DNA of 64,000 bases, from positions 2,790,001 to 2,854,000 of the forward strand of contig NZ_CP107928.1 in the NCBI RefSeq assembly GCF_036030735.1, read 5' to 3'. Origin of the DNA: Streptomyces sp. NBC_00425. GTDB lineage: Bacteria; Actinomycetota; Actinomycetes; Streptomycetales; Streptomycetaceae. The position numbers and the translations under genes are program-made. Under the pieces are notes generated by a model. That model did no database searches, was not told where the DNA came from, and saw only the letters and a list, made by a program, of their open reading frames with translations. Below, one piece after another: positions 48,404-57,308 of the stretch. Within the stretch, counting starts at the first letter, position 1. Every line of letters starts with the position of its first letter.

Positions 48404-49216
48404 ATGATCAACGTGTCCGACCAGCCCGCACCTCGGTCTCTCATCGTCACGCTCTACGGCGCGTACGGCCGCTTCGCCCCAGGGCCCGTGCCCGTCGCCG
48501 AGCTGATCCGGCTGCTCGCCGCGGTCGGCGTCGACGCGCCCTCCGTGCGCTCGTCGGTCTCGCGGCTGAAACGCCGTGGGCTGCTGTTGCCGGCACGCAC
48601 GGCGCAGGGTGCGGCCGGCTACGAACTGTCCGTCGAGGCAAGGCAGTTGCTGGAGGACGGCGACCGGCGCATCTACGCCACGACGCCTCCCGCGGACGAG
48701 GGCTGGGTGCTGGCGGTGTTCTCGGTGCCCGAGTCGGAGCGGCAGAAGCGGCATGTGCTGCGGTCGCGGCTGGCGGGGCTGGGGTTCGGCACGGCGACGC
48801 CCGGGGTCTGGATCGCCCCGGCACGCCTGCACGACGAGACCCGGCACACGCTCCGACGGCTGCACCTGGACTCGTACGTCGACCTGTTCCGGGGCGAGCA
48901 TCTCGGCTTCGCGCCGACCGTCGAGGCCGTCGCCCGCTGGTGGGACCTGGCGGCCATCGCCAAGGAGCACGAGACCTTCCTCGACCGCCACGCGCGCGTG
49001 CTGCGGGACTGGCGGCAACGGCCGGACACCCCGCCCGAGGAGGCCTACCGCGACTACCTCCTCGCGCTGGACTCCTGGCGCCATCTGCCCTACGTCGATC
49101 CCGGCCTGCCCGCCCGGCTGCTGCCGCGGGACTGGCCTGGCACGCGTTCGGCGGCCGTCTTCCAGGAGCTGCACGAGCGACTGCGGGACGCGGGAGCGGA
49201 GTTCGCCGGGGTGTGA
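48404..49216 (+). CDS. PaaX-family transcriptional regulator
   Basis: 270 residues. An N-terminal winged helix (LIRLLAAVGVDAPSVRSSVS, then RLKRRGLLL) and the PaaX central and C-terminal parts (GWVLAVFSVPESERQKRHVL, then YRDYLLALDSWRHLPYVDPG) are clear. PaaX proteins are repressors of aromatic catabolic genes that respond to the acyl-CoA formed by the ligase. It follows the ligase gene by 15 bp in the same direction, so both are probably co-transcribed. ATG at 48404, or GTG at 48413. Its likely targets are the two matching operators at 46664 and 52892. Confidence 0.85.
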   Translation: MINVSDQPAPRSLIVTLYGAYGRFAPGPVPVAELIRLLAAVGVDAPSVRSSVSRLKRRGLLLPARTAQGAAGYELSVEARQLLEDGDRRIYATTPPADEGWVLAVFSVPESERQKRHVLRSRLAGLGFGTATPGVWIAPARLHDETRHTLRRLHLDSYVDLFRGEHLGFAPTVEAVARWWDLAAIAKEHETFLDRHARVLRDWRQRPDTPPEEAYRDYLLALDSWRHLPYVDPGLPARLLPRDWPGTRSAAVFQELHERLRDAGAEFAGV

Positions 49217-49278
49217 GCCCGGGCTCGGCCCGGGCTCGGCCTGGCTCGACCCGGCCCCGGGCGAGGTCGGTGCTGACC

Positions 49279-49323
49279 GGTCCGACCCTGCTCGGTCCGA
49301 CCCTGCTCGGTCCGGCCATGCTC
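49279..49323. repeat. Three 15-bp tandem repeats
   Basis: GGTCCGACCCTGCTC twice and GGTCCGGCCATGCTC once, in the spacer between the convergent paaX and monooxygenase genes; a GC-rich hairpin (GCCCGGGC words) precedes them near 49220. Confidence 0.8.
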
Positions 49324-49340
49324 GGCGCAGGCCGCCGGTC

Positions 49341-52034
49341 TCATCTTCCCAGGCTCAGGCGGGGTTTGGGTGCGTCCGCCCGGCCGGTGCGCGGGGGTCT
49401 GCTGCCCGCACGGTAGGGCGCGGGCCACTCGGCGCCCGGGCCGGAGTAGCCCTGCTCGGCGGCCGCGTGCAGGGTCCAGTTCGGGTCGTAGAGGTGGGGT
49501 CGGGCGAGGGCGCAGAGGTCCGTACGGCCCGCGAGGATCAGTGAGTTGACGTCGTCCCAGGAGGAGATCGCGCCGACCGCGATCACCGGGACGCCCGCCT
49601 CGTGGCGGATGCGGTCGGCGAACGGCGTCTGGTAGGAGCGTCCGTAGTCGGGCCTTTCCTCGGCCACCACCTGTCCCGTGGAGACGTCGACGGCGTCGGC
49701 GCCGTGCTCGGCGAACGCGCGGGCGATGCCGACGGCGTCGTCGGCCGAGGTGCCGCCCTCGGCCCAGTCGGCGGCTGAGATACGGACGGTCATGGGTCGC
49801 CGGTCCGGCCACACCTCGCGGACCGCGTCGAAGACCTCGAGCGGGAAGCGCAGCCGTCCGGCGAGAGAGCCTCCGTAGGCGTCCGTGCGGAGGTTGGTGA
49901 GCGGTGAGAGGAAGCCGGACAGCAGGTAGCCGTGCGCGCAGTGCAGTTCGAGGAGATCGAAGCCGGCTCGGGCGGCCCGGCGAGCGGCGGTCGTGAACTG
50001 TTCGCGCACATCGCGGAGTTGGCCGCGGCTCAGTTCGCGCGGCGTCTGACTGCCCGGCTTGTACGGCAGGGCCGACGCGGCCACGAGCGGCCAGTTGCCG
50101 TCCGGCAGTGGTTCGTCCATGCCCTCCCACATCAGCCTCGTCGAGCCCTTGCGCCCGGAGTGGCCGAGCTGCACGCCGATCGCGGCTCCCGGCGCTTGCG
50201 CGTGCACGAAGTCGGTGACGCGCCGCCAGCCGTCGGCCTGCCGGTCGGTGTAGAGGCCGGTGCAGCCGGGTGTGATGCGGCCCTCCGGGGACACGCACAC
50301 CATCTCCGTCATCACCAGTCCGGCTCCGCCGAGGGCACGGGCGCCGAGGTGGACGAGGTGGAAGTCGCCGGGGAGACCGTCCACCGCCGAGTACATGTCC
50401 ATGGGGGACACGACGACCCGGTTGCGCAGGGTCAGGCCGCGCAGCCGGAACGGGGTGAACATCGGGGGCGTTGCGGGCGGGCAGCCGAACTCCCGCTCCA
50501 CGGCCACGGTGAAGCGGGAGTCGCGCAGCCGCAGGTTGTCGTGGGTCACGCGGCGGCTGCGGGTGAGCAGGTTGAAGGCGAACCTGCGGGGCGGCTGACC
50601 GAGGTAGAGGCCGAGGTTCTCGAACCATTCCAGGCTGGCGCGGGCAGCCCGCTGGGTGGAGGCGACGACGGGCCGGCGTTCCTCCTCGTAGGCGGTCACC
50701 GCCGTGCGGAGGTCGGGGTGTTCCTCCAGGCAGGCGGCGAGCGCCAGCGCGTCCTCGACGGCCAGCTTGGTGCCGGAGCCGATCGAGAAGTGGGCGGTGT
50801 GCGCGGCGTCGCCCAGGAGGACCACGTTGCCGTGCGACCACCGTGCGTTGACGACCGTGCGGAAGGTGGTCCACGCGGAGTTGTCGGACTTCAGGGCACG
50901 GCCGCCGAGGGCGTCGGCGAAGATCTTGGCGCAGCGTGCGACGGACTCCTGCTCGTCGACTTCGTCGAAACCGCTTGCTCGCCACACCTCCTCACGCATC
51001 TCGACGATCACGGTCGAGGCGTCGGCCGCGTAGGGGTAGCCGTGCAGCTGCATCACGCCGTGCTCGGTCTCGGCGATCTCGAAGCGGAAGGCGTCGAAGG
51101 CGAGGTCCGCGGCCAGCCAGATGTAGCGGCAGCGGTGGCCCGTCACCCGGGGCCTGAACACCTCCGCGTACGCCTCCCGGGTGGCGCTGTGCACTCCGTC
51201 CGCGGCGACGACGAGGTCGTACTCCTCCGCAAGGCGGGCGGGAGCGGGCGCCTGCGTACGGAAGCGCAGATCGACGCCGAGGGAACGGCAGCGCTCGTGC
51301 AGGATCTCCAGCAGCCTGCGACGGCCGAGGGCGGCGAAGCCGTGTCCGCCGGAGGTGTGGCGGACGCCGCGGTGGACGATGTCTATGTCGTCCCACCGGA
51401 CGAAGTCCTCCCGCAGGGAGCGGTACACGGCCGGGTCGGCGTGCTCGATGCCACCCAGGGTCTCGTCGGAGAGGACGACGCCGAAGCCGAAGGTGTCCTC
51501 GGGGGCGTTGCGTTCCCAGAGGGTGATCTCGCGGGCGGGGTCGAGGCGTTTGAGCAGGGCCGCCGCGTAGAGACCGCCGGGGCCGCCGCCGATGATCGCG
51601 ATGCGCCGGGGGCGTCCTGCCGGAGCGGGCGGCTGAGGACGGTCGGACGGGGCGGGTCGCGGGGTGCGGCGGGCCCCCGTGCCGACGTCGCTCCGGAGCG
51701 CGGAGGCCGTCGCCGCCGGCGCAGACGTCCTGGCGAGCGTCGTCCCGGAATCCGGTGTCACAAGGGTTGTTGTTTCCGTAACCGGTTCCCCCGCATTTGC
51801 CGTTTCCGTAATCGCTTTCCTCGCATGCACAGTTCCCGTAACCGCTTTCCCCGAACTTGTCGCTTCGGAGGCCGGTTTCTTCGAAGGCGTCGTTCGGGAA
51901 ACCGGTGTCTCGGTATCCGCCGCCTCCGGAGCCGCCGTCCTGGAAACCGATGTCGTAGCGGGTGTCGTAGCAGATGTCGTAGCCGGTGTCGCAAACGGTG
52001 TCGCAGCAGGTGTTGTTCTCGAAGGCGGTTTCAT
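49341..52034 (-). CDS. 2-aminobenzoyl-CoA monooxygenase/reductase-type fusion enzyme
   Basis: 897 residues. An FAD monooxygenase domain (about 143-505: IAIIGGGPGGLYAAAL, DGVHSATREAY, LLGDAAHTAHFSIGSGTKLA) is fused to an old-yellow-enzyme FMN domain (about 525-880: NRVVVSPMDMYS, GVQLGHSGRKGS, CAHGYLLSGFLSPLTN). This is the architecture of 2-aminobenzoyl-CoA monooxygenase/reductase and salicylyl-CoA 5-hydroxylase. Unusually, about 140 Thr/Ala/Ser/Pro-rich residues precede the FAD motif, which in relatives lies at the very N-terminus. The ATG at 52034 forms ATGA with the hydratase stop; an ATG at 52046 is possible. It dearomatises or hydroxylates the CoA-activated ring. Confidence 0.85.
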   Translation of the reverse strand: MKPPSRTTPAATPFATPATTSATTPATTSVSRTAAPEAADTETPVSRTTPSKKPASEATSSGKAVTGTVHARKAITETANAGEPVTETTTLVTPDSGTTLARTSAPAATASALRSDVGTGARRTPRPAPSDRPQPPAPAGRPRRIAIIGGGPGGLYAAALLKRLDPAREITLWERNAPEDTFGFGVVLSDETLGGIEHADPAVYRSLREDFVRWDDIDIVHRGVRHTSGGHGFAALGRRRLLEILHERCRSLGVDLRFRTQAPAPARLAEEYDLVVAADGVHSATREAYAEVFRPRVTGHRCRYIWLAADLAFDAFRFEIAETEHGVMQLHGYPYAADASTVIVEMREEVWRASGFDEVDEQESVARCAKIFADALGGRALKSDNSAWTTFRTVVNARWSHGNVVLLGDAAHTAHFSIGSGTKLAVEDALALAACLEEHPDLRTAVTAYEEERRPVVASTQRAARASLEWFENLGLYLGQPPRRFAFNLLTRSRRVTHDNLRLRDSRFTVAVEREFGCPPATPPMFTPFRLRGLTLRNRVVVSPMDMYSAVDGLPGDFHLVHLGARALGGAGLVMTEMVCVSPEGRITPGCTGLYTDRQADGWRRVTDFVHAQAPGAAIGVQLGHSGRKGSTRLMWEGMDEPLPDGNWPLVAASALPYKPGSQTPRELSRGQLRDVREQFTTAARRAARAGFDLLELHCAHGYLLSGFLSPLTNLRTDAYGGSLAGRLRFPLEVFDAVREVWPDRRPMTVRISAADWAEGGTSADDAVGIARAFAEHGADAVDVSTGQVVAEERPDYGRSYQTPFADRIRHEAGVPVIAVGAISSWDDVNSLILAGRTDLCALARPHLYDPNWTLHAAAEQGYSGPGAEWPAPYRAGSRPPRTGRADAPKPRLSLGR
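51773..51862. repeat. Three in-frame 30-bp repeats in the monooxygenase N-terminus
   Basis: TTYCCGTAAYCG words recur exactly every 30 bp (51773, 51803, 51833). On the reverse strand they encode the ten-residue repeats KAVTGTVHAR, KAITETANAG and EPVTETTTLV. Confidence 0.75.
51951..52010. repeat. Five in-frame 12-bp repeats in the same N-terminus
   Basis: TGTCGTAGCNGG-like units start at 51951, 51963, 51975, 51987 and 51999 and encode a four-residue repeat (TPAT/TSAT) on the reverse strand. Confidence 0.75.
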
Positions 52035-52858
52035 CGGCCTCGCCATTTCGGGGGGCGCTTCTGGGTGAACGCCTCGTGGAACTCGGCGTAGTCCTCGCCG
52101 TTCATGAGCAGGGCCTGAGTGGCGGCGTCGAGTTCCACGGAGGCCGCGAGCGGCATGTCCAGTTCGGCGGTCAGCAGTGCCTTCGTCTGGGCGTAGGCGA
52201 GTGCCGGGCCGTCGGCCAGGCGACGGGCCAGGGTTCGGGCGGCCTCGTCGGCCCGTCCTTCCTCAGTCAGTTCGCTGATGAGGCCGATCCGCTCGGCCTC
52301 CGGGGCGCGGACGGGTTCGCCGAGCATGAGGAGCCGGGTGGCGTGGCCGAGCCCGACGATCCGGGGCAGCAGGTAGGCGGCGCCCATGTCGCCGCCGGAG
52401 AGGCCGACACGGGTGAAGAGGAACGCGAAGCGGGCGCCGGGGTCGGCGACCCGGAAGTCGGCGGCCAGCGCGAGGACCGCGCCGGCGCCGGCCGCCACTC
52501 CGTGCACGGCTGCGATCACCGGGAACGGGCATTCCCGCAGGGCCCGCACGACCTGGCCGGTCATCCGGTTGAAGTCGAGGAGCTGGGCGGTGTCCATGCC
52601 GAGGGTGGCGCCGATGATCTCGTCGACGTCGCCGCCGGAGCAGAAGCCCCGGCCTTCGCCGGCCAGCACCAGGGCGCGGACCGACCGCTCCCTGGACAGC
52701 TCGGCGAGCAGGTCGCGCAGGTCGGCGTAGGCGCCGAAGGTGAGGGCGTTGAGCTTTTCCGGGCGGGCGAGGGTGACGGTGGCGACGCCGTCGGTGTGCT
52801 CGACGTGCAGATGACGCCAGTCGGGGGTGCGGGCGGCGGAGCCGGTGAAGGGACTCAT
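52031..52858 (-). CDS. Enoyl-CoA hydratase/isomerase family protein
   Basis: 275 residues, crotonase fold. The oxyanion-hole segments are GEGRGFCSGGDVDEIIG (about 67-83) and VHGVAAGAGAVLALAADFRV (about 118-137). One catalytic glutamate position is replaced: the helix reads FTRVGLSGGDMGAAYLLPRI, with Asp where hydratases have Glu, as in ring-modifying or isomerase members. The end EAFTQKRPPKWRGR is common in crotonases. First gene of the reverse-strand unit with the monooxygenase; the ATG at 52858 has GGAGG eight bases upstream and the composite operator lies 34 bp beyond. Confidence 0.82.
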   Translation of the reverse strand: MSPFTGSAARTPDWRHLHVEHTDGVATVTLARPEKLNALTFGAYADLRDLLAELSRERSVRALVLAGEGRGFCSGGDVDEIIGATLGMDTAQLLDFNRMTGQVVRALRECPFPVIAAVHGVAAGAGAVLALAADFRVADPGARFAFLFTRVGLSGGDMGAAYLLPRIVGLGHATRLLMLGEPVRAPEAERIGLISELTEEGRADEAARTLARRLADGPALAYAQTKALLTAELDMPLAASVELDAATQALLMNGEDYAEFHEAFTQKRPPKWRGR

Positions 52859-53160
52859 GAGGGCGGCCTCCTCGACGGTCGCCTACGAAGTTATCACTCT
52901 CTCGTGACTGTCGTCATGAGTGCGCGATATACGGCGGGGGCAGAATCGCCCTGTGTCGCCGTGTCACTGCACGGCGTGCGCCCGTCACACACGTCACCGG
53001 TCGTCGATAAGGCGGTAACAACCGGATCAGGTGCGCGAGGGAGAGCGTTGACGCGGGTAAGCCGCCCGACAGCGGGGTCGGAACGTCCCGCGCGGTGCCC
53101 ACCGAGCGTCTCTGCCGGAGGTCGCCGTACCATTCCTGAAGTTGAAGGCAGGACCGCCTG
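52859..53160. other. Divergent spacer hydratase / ATPase gene
   Basis: 302 bp with no gene. Besides the composite operator at 52892 nothing specific is seen; the ATPase promoter must lie in the right half. Confidence 0.55.
52892..52929. promoter_or_regulatory. Composite operator, second copy
   Basis: TATC (52892) and GATA (52926) are placed exactly symmetrically, 9 bp each side, around TGACTGTCGTCA (52905-52916). CACTC and GAGTG form a further inner pair. It lies 34 bp upstream of the hydratase start. The 12-bp core is identical to that at 46677. Confidence 0.65.
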
Positions 53161-53646
53161 ATGTCGATCACGGGAACCTGCGCCATGAACGGACTCGCCT
53201 TGCACGAACGCCCCTCCGATTCCGCCGCCTCCTGGCGAATCGCGCTGCCGCACACCGCCGCGGCCGTGCCGGTGGCCCGTGCGCTGGTCCGTACGGCGCT
53301 GGCCGAGCTGAAGCACGGGGCGGACAGCGACACGGCGGAGCTGCTCACGGCCGAGCTGGTCGCGAACGCCGTGGAGCACACCGCCGGGGACGCGCCGATA
53401 GAGCTGGTCGTGGAGCTGTATCCGAGCGGTTGCCAGGTCGAGGTGCACGACGCCGACCCGGTGCCGCCGGGCGACCTCACCCGTCCGTCCGGCGGGGAGC
53501 CCGACCCCTGGCACGAGCACGGACGCGGACTGCTGCTGATCCGCGCGCTCAGCTCGTCCTGCGGGCACCGGCCCACCGAGCAGGGCAAGGCGGTGTGGTT
53601 CCGGCTGGCCGCGGTTCCGCCGCAGCGTAGCCCTCGTCCGGCGTGA
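53161..53646 (+). CDS. RsbW/SpoIIAB-like ATP-binding regulatory protein
   Basis: 161 residues, HATPase_c_2 type. The N-box ELLTAELVANAVEHT is at about 59-73, and the G-box HEHGRGLLLIRALSS with following lid residues near 120-135. The D-box is reduced (VHDADPVPPGDL). Streptomyces encodes dozens of such proteins, which act as anti-sigma or anti-anti-sigma kinases or as partners of conservon-like systems; no partner gene is adjacent. Start ATG at 53161; an ATG eight codons later is possible. Target unknown. Confidence 0.8.
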   Translation: MSITGTCAMNGLALHERPSDSAASWRIALPHTAAAVPVARALVRTALAELKHGADSDTAELLTAELVANAVEHTAGDAPIELVVELYPSGCQVEVHDADPVPPGDLTRPSGGEPDPWHEHGRGLLLIRALSSSCGHRPTEQGKAVWFRLAAVPPQRSPRPA

Positions 53647-53673
53647 GCGGCGGCGTGAGCGGCGCGTCCCCGG

Positions 53674-54699
53674 TCAGCCCCGCGGGTTGCCGGCGAGGGT
53701 GGCGACCAGGACGGCCTTGATGGTGTGCAGACGGTTCTCCGCCTCGTCGAAGACGACGGAGTGCGCCGACTCGAAGACCTCGTCGGTCACCTCGAGGCAG
53801 TCGAGGCCGTGGCTCTCGAATATCCCCTGGCCGACCGCGGTGCCCAGGTCGTGGAAGGCCGGCAGGCAGTGCAGGAACCGGACGTCCGGGTTGCCGGTGG
53901 CGCGCAGGACGTCCATGGTGACGGCGTAGGAGCCGAGGGCGGCGATCCGCTCGGCCCAGACCTCCTTGGGCTCGCCCATGGAGACCCAGACGTCGGTGGC
54001 GACGAAGTCGGCGCCGCGCACGCCCTCGGCGACGTCCTCGGTGAGCAGGACGGTGGCCCCGCTGTCCGCGGCGAGCTCGCGGGCCTTCGCGACGACCTCG
54101 TCGGCGGGCCAGTACTCCTTCGGCGCGACGATGCGGACGTCCATGCCGAGCAGCGCCCCGGTGATCAGGTAGGAGTTGCCCATGTTGAAGCGCGCGTCGC
54201 CGAGGTAGGCGAAGACGATTCCGCCGTCCAGGCCCTTCGCGCAGTGCTCGGTCATCGTCAGCACGTCGGCGAGCATCTGGGTGGGATGCCAGTCGTCGGT
54301 GAGGCCGTTGAAGACCGGCACGCCCGCGTGGGCGGCCAGCTCCTCGACCTTGTGCTGGCTGTCGCCGCGGTACTCGATGCCGTCGTACATGCGGCCCAGC
54401 ACGCGCGCGGTGTCCTTCACCGACTCCTTGTGGCCGATCTGCGAGCCGGCCGGGTCCAGGTAGGTGGTCGAGGCGCCCTGGTCGGCGGCGGCGACCTCGA
54501 ACGCGCAGCGGGTGCGCGTCGAGGTCTTCTCGAAGATGAGGGCGATGTTCCTGCCGCGCAGGTGCTGTACCTCGGTCCCGGCCTTCTTGGCGGCCTTCAG
54601 CTCGGCGGCCAGCTCGATCAGACCGCGGAACTCCTCCCCCGTGAAGTCCAGCTCCTTGAGGAAGTGGCGGCCGGCGAGGGCGGTCGGGACAGTCGCCAT
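53674..54699 (-). CDS. arcB: Ornithine carbamoyltransferase, catabolic
   Basis: 341 residues. Carbamoyl-phosphate motif STRTR at 60-64, HPTQ at 137-140, ornithine-loop residues DVWVSMGE near 235-242, and HCLPAFHD at 276-283, all intact. Located 59 bp after arginine deiminase on the same strand, so it most likely runs as the second step of the deiminase route, splitting citrulline to ornithine and carbamoyl phosphate. A biosynthetic argF role cannot be excluded; no carbamate kinase (arcC) or argR gene is adjacent. Confidence 0.92.
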   Translation of the reverse strand: MATVPTALAGRHFLKELDFTGEEFRGLIELAAELKAAKKAGTEVQHLRGRNIALIFEKTSTRTRCAFEVAAADQGASTTYLDPAGSQIGHKESVKDTARVLGRMYDGIEYRGDSQHKVEELAAHAGVPVFNGLTDDWHPTQMLADVLTMTEHCAKGLDGGIVFAYLGDARFNMGNSYLITGALLGMDVRIVAPKEYWPADEVVAKARELAADSGATVLLTEDVAEGVRGADFVATDVWVSMGEPKEVWAERIAALGSYAVTMDVLRATGNPDVRFLHCLPAFHDLGTAVGQGIFESHGLDCLEVTDEVFESAHSVVFDEAENRLHTIKAVLVATLAGNPRG

Positions 54700-54758
54700 G
54701 GGGGCGCTCCAGAGGTACGAGAACAGGACACTGGAACTCTATACGAAGATTAGCATTT

Positions 54759-55982
54759 CTATACAGGGGTGCGTTCGACCGGGCAGCTCATGCAGCGCGG
54801 GCCCCCTCTCCCCCGGCCGAGTTCGCTGCCGGGGATCTCTATCACTTCGATGCCCTGTTTGCGCAGATGGGTGTTGGTGGTGACGTTGCGCTCGTAGGCG
54901 ATGACGACGCCCGGCTCCACGGCGAGCACGTTGCAGCCGTCGTCCCACTGCTCGCGTTCGGCGGCATGCACGTCCTGGGTGGCGGTGAGCACCCGGATCT
55001 CGCTGAGGCCGAGAGCCGCTGCGATGGCGCGGTGCATGTGCTCCGGAGGGTGGTCGGTGACCTTCAGTTCCTTCTCTCCGACGCCCGGTTCGATGGTGTA
55101 CGAGCGGAGCATGCCGAGGCCCGCGTACTGCGTGAAGGTGTCGCCGTCGACCATGGTCATCACGGTGTCGAGGTGCATGAAGGCACGCCGCTTGGGCATG
55201 TCGAGCGCCACGATGGTCTCGGCCGAGCCGGCGGCGAACAGCTTGTGGGCGAGCATCTCGACGGCCTGCGGGGTGGTGCGCTCGCTCATGCCGATCAGCA
55301 CGGCGCCGTTGCCGATCACGAGGACGTCCCCGCCCTCGATGGTGGAGGGGTAGTCGGCCTGCCCCTCGGACCAGACACGGAACGTCTCGCCGCGGAAGAG
55401 GGGGTGGTGCCGGTAGATGGCCTCGAAATGGACGGTCTCTCGCTGCCGGGCCGGCCAGCGCATGGCGTTGATGGCGACGCCGTCGTAGATCCAGGCCGAG
55501 GTGTCGCGGGTGAAGAGGTGGTTGGGAAGCGGGTCGAGGAGGAAGTCGTCGAGCTCCATGACATGGAAGCGCACGGAGGTCGGTTCGGGATGCGCTTCCA
55601 GGAACTCCCGCTTGGTCATGCCGCCGACGAGGGCCTCCACCAGCTGCGGGGCGGGGAGGTCCTCGAAGGCGGCGCGGAGGTGGTCGGTGGCGAGCACCCC
55701 GTACTCCTTCTCGTCGAAGACGCGGTCCAGGACGAGCGCTCGCGCCGCCGGGATGGCCATGGCCTCGGTGAGCAGGTCGCCGAAGAGGTGGACGGCGACG
55801 CCGCGGTCGCGCAGCACGTCGGCGAACCCGTCGTGCTCGGCGCGCGCCCGGCGCACCCAGAGCACGTCGTCGAAGAGAAGGGCGTCCTTGTTGCTGGGGG
55901 TGAGCCTTTTGAGCTCGAGATCCGGCCGGTGCAGGATGACGCGGCGCAGGCGTCCGGCTTCGGAGTCGACATGGAATCCCAT
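54759..55982 (-). CDS. arcA: Arginine deiminase
   Basis: 407 residues, normal length. It hydrolyses arginine to citrulline and ammonia. Guanidino-modifying motifs: [14 protein letters not shown] near the N-terminus, [32 protein letters not shown] with the catalytic His-Asp, and the nucleophile Cys397 in [11 protein letters not shown]. The ATG at 55982 (MGFHVDSE) aligns with the family start; a GTG at 56015 would add 11 residues. Lead gene of arcA-arcB, divergent from the SPFH gene across a region with two identical-type palindromes. Confidence 0.93.
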   Translation of the reverse strand: MGFHVDSEAGRLRRVILHRPDLELKRLTPSNKDALLFDDVLWVRRARAEHDGFADVLRDRGVAVHLFGDLLTEAMAIPAARALVLDRVFDEKEYGVLATDHLRAAFEDLPAPQLVEALVGGMTKREFLEAHPEPTSVRFHVMELDDFLLDPLPNHLFTRDTSAWIYDGVAINAMRWPARQRETVHFEAIYRHHPLFRGETFRVWSEGQADYPSTIEGGDVLVIGNGAVLIGMSERTTPQAVEMLAHKLFAAGSAETIVALDMPKRRAFMHLDTVMTMVDGDTFTQYAGLGMLRSYTIEPGVGEKELKVTDHPPEHMHRAIAAALGLSEIRVLTATQDVHAAEREQWDDGCNVLAVEPGVVIAYERNVTTNTHLRKQGIEVIEIPGSELGRGRGGPRCMSCPVERTPV

Positions 55983-56060
55983 GACTCCATCCTGACCACC
56001 GGGGACCGCCTTCACCCACTACTGGACCGATTCCGCGCGGGCTTGTTCCGCTCCCGGTTT

Positions 56061-56075
56061 TCGTCCTCTTGACGA
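56061..56075. promoter_or_regulatory. TCGTC-N5-GACGA palindrome, copy 1
   Basis: TCGTCCTCTTGACGA, 79 bp upstream of arcA. Perfect 5-bp arms with a 5-bp centre. Confidence 0.6.
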
Positions 56076-56104
56076 CAAGGGGAGGGCGGGCTATCGTTTT
56101 CTTA

Positions 56105-56119
56105 TCGTCGTTTTGACGA
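56105..56119. promoter_or_regulatory. TCGTC-N5-GACGA palindrome, copy 2
   Basis: TCGTCGTTTTGACGA, 44 bp (about four helical turns) from copy 1 and 26 bp before the SPFH start codon. The AT-rich surroundings fit the promoter of the SPFH gene, so a protein bound here could control both directions. Confidence 0.6.
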
Positions 56120-56144
56120 GAATCGAGACCGAGGGGGGTCACTC

Positions 56145-57308
56145 ATGGCCGACATCACCCGACGCCTGGGCTGGCGCCATCTGCGCGGCGCTCCGACCGC
56201 GCACGTACGCCACCACCGTTCCGGCAAGCTGGCGCACGACGGACCGGGGCTCAGCTTCTGGTTCCGGGCGCTGAGCGCCGCGCTCTCCGAAGTGCCGGTA
56301 GACGACCGCGAGCTGGCCATGACGTTCCACGCCCGCACCGTCGACTTCCAGGACGTGGCGGTTCAGGCCACGGTGACGTACCGGATCAGCGACCCGGCCC
56401 TGGCAGCCGCCCGTCTGGACTTCTCCGTCGACCCGGACACCGGGGCGTGGCGCGGCGCGCCGCTCGAGCAGCTGGGCACCCTGCTGACCGAGACGGCGCA
56501 GCAGCACGCGCTGGACGTCCTCGCCCGCACTTCTCTGTCGTCGGCGCTGGTGGACGGCGTGACGGCGGTGCGGGAGCGGGTCGCCGCGGGGCTGGCGGCG
56601 GAGCCGCGGCTGCCGGCCACCGGCATCGAGGTCGTGGCCGTCCGGGTGGTGGCGCTCCGCCCGGAGCCCGAGGTGGAGCGGGCGCTGCGCACGCCGGCGC
56701 GCGAGCTGATCCAGCAGGAGGCCGACCGGGCGACGTACGAGCGGCGGGCGGTGGCCGTCGAACGGGAGCGGACGATCGCCGAGAACGAGCTGGCCAGCAA
56801 GATCGAGCTGGCCCGCCGTGAGGAGCAGCTGGTCGAGCAGCGCGGCACGAACACCCGTCGCGAGGCGGAGGAGAGCGCGGCCGCGGACAAGGTGCGGGCC
56901 GAGGCGGAGGCGACACGGACCGTGCGGCTCGCGCAGGCGGAGGCGGCCCGGTCGGTGAAGCTCGCGGAGGCGGAGGCGGCGAAACAGATACAGCTGGCGG
57001 ACGCCGAGGCGCTGCGCACGGAGCGGTTGGCGCAGGCGGAGGCGGTGCGCATGGCCCGGCTCTCCGAGGCGGAGGCGGCCCGCTCGGTCCAGCTCGCCCG
57101 CGCCGAGGCGCAGGCGGCGCGCGAGGTCGGCGAGGCGCGGGCCCAGGCGCAGGCCGCCTGGCTGCGGGTGCACGGGGACGTCGACGTCGCGACGCTGCAC
57201 GCCCTCACCGGGACGCGGCTCGCGGAGAACCTGCCGCACATCGACAGCGTGACGATCTCACCGGACGTGCTGACGGGGCTGCTCGCCAAGCTGGGAGCAA
57301 CGGAGTGA
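56145..57308 (+). CDS. SPFH/band 7 (flotillin/slipin-like) protein with long coiled coil
   Basis: 387 residues. The SPFH domain covers about 15-190 (FHARTVDFQDVAVQATVTYR, then LPATGIEVVAVRVVALRPEP). Residues 190-330 are a charged heptad-rich coil with repeated AEAARSVKLAEAEAA units. A short C-terminal domain (GTRLAENLPHIDSVTISPDV) resembles the flotillin end. There is no N-terminal membrane helix, so it probably associates peripherally and oligomerises. A GAGGGGGG precedes the ATG. Its stop overlaps the next gene by GTGA, so the two products are made together. Function unknown; SPFH proteins generally scaffold membrane domains. Confidence 0.85.
   Translation: MADITRRLGWRHLRGAPTAHVRHHRSGKLAHDGPGLSFWFRALSAALSEVPVDDRELAMTFHARTVDFQDVAVQATVTYRISDPALAAARLDFSVDPDTGAWRGAPLEQLGTLLTETAQQHALDVLARTSLSSALVDGVTAVRERVAAGLAAEPRLPATGIEVVAVRVVALRPEPEVERALRTPARELIQQEADRATYERRAVAVERERTIAENELASKIELARREEQLVEQRGTNTRREAEESAAADKVRAEAEATRTVRLAQAEAARSVKLAEAEAAKQIQLADAEALRTERLAQAEAVRMARLSEAEAARSVQLARAEAQAAREVGEARAQAQAAWLRVHGDVDVATLHALTGTRLAENLPHIDSVTISPDVLTGLLAKLGATE

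Noticed and set aside
50961..50980. GAAACCGCTTGC as a LacI-type operator
   Set aside because: It lies inside the monooxygenase coding region and similar Glu-Thr-Ala codon strings recur in other genes.
54700..54758. ARG box between arcA and arcB
   Set aside because: TAGCATTTCTATACA shares only part of the ArgR consensus and the gap is too short for a clear separate promoter.
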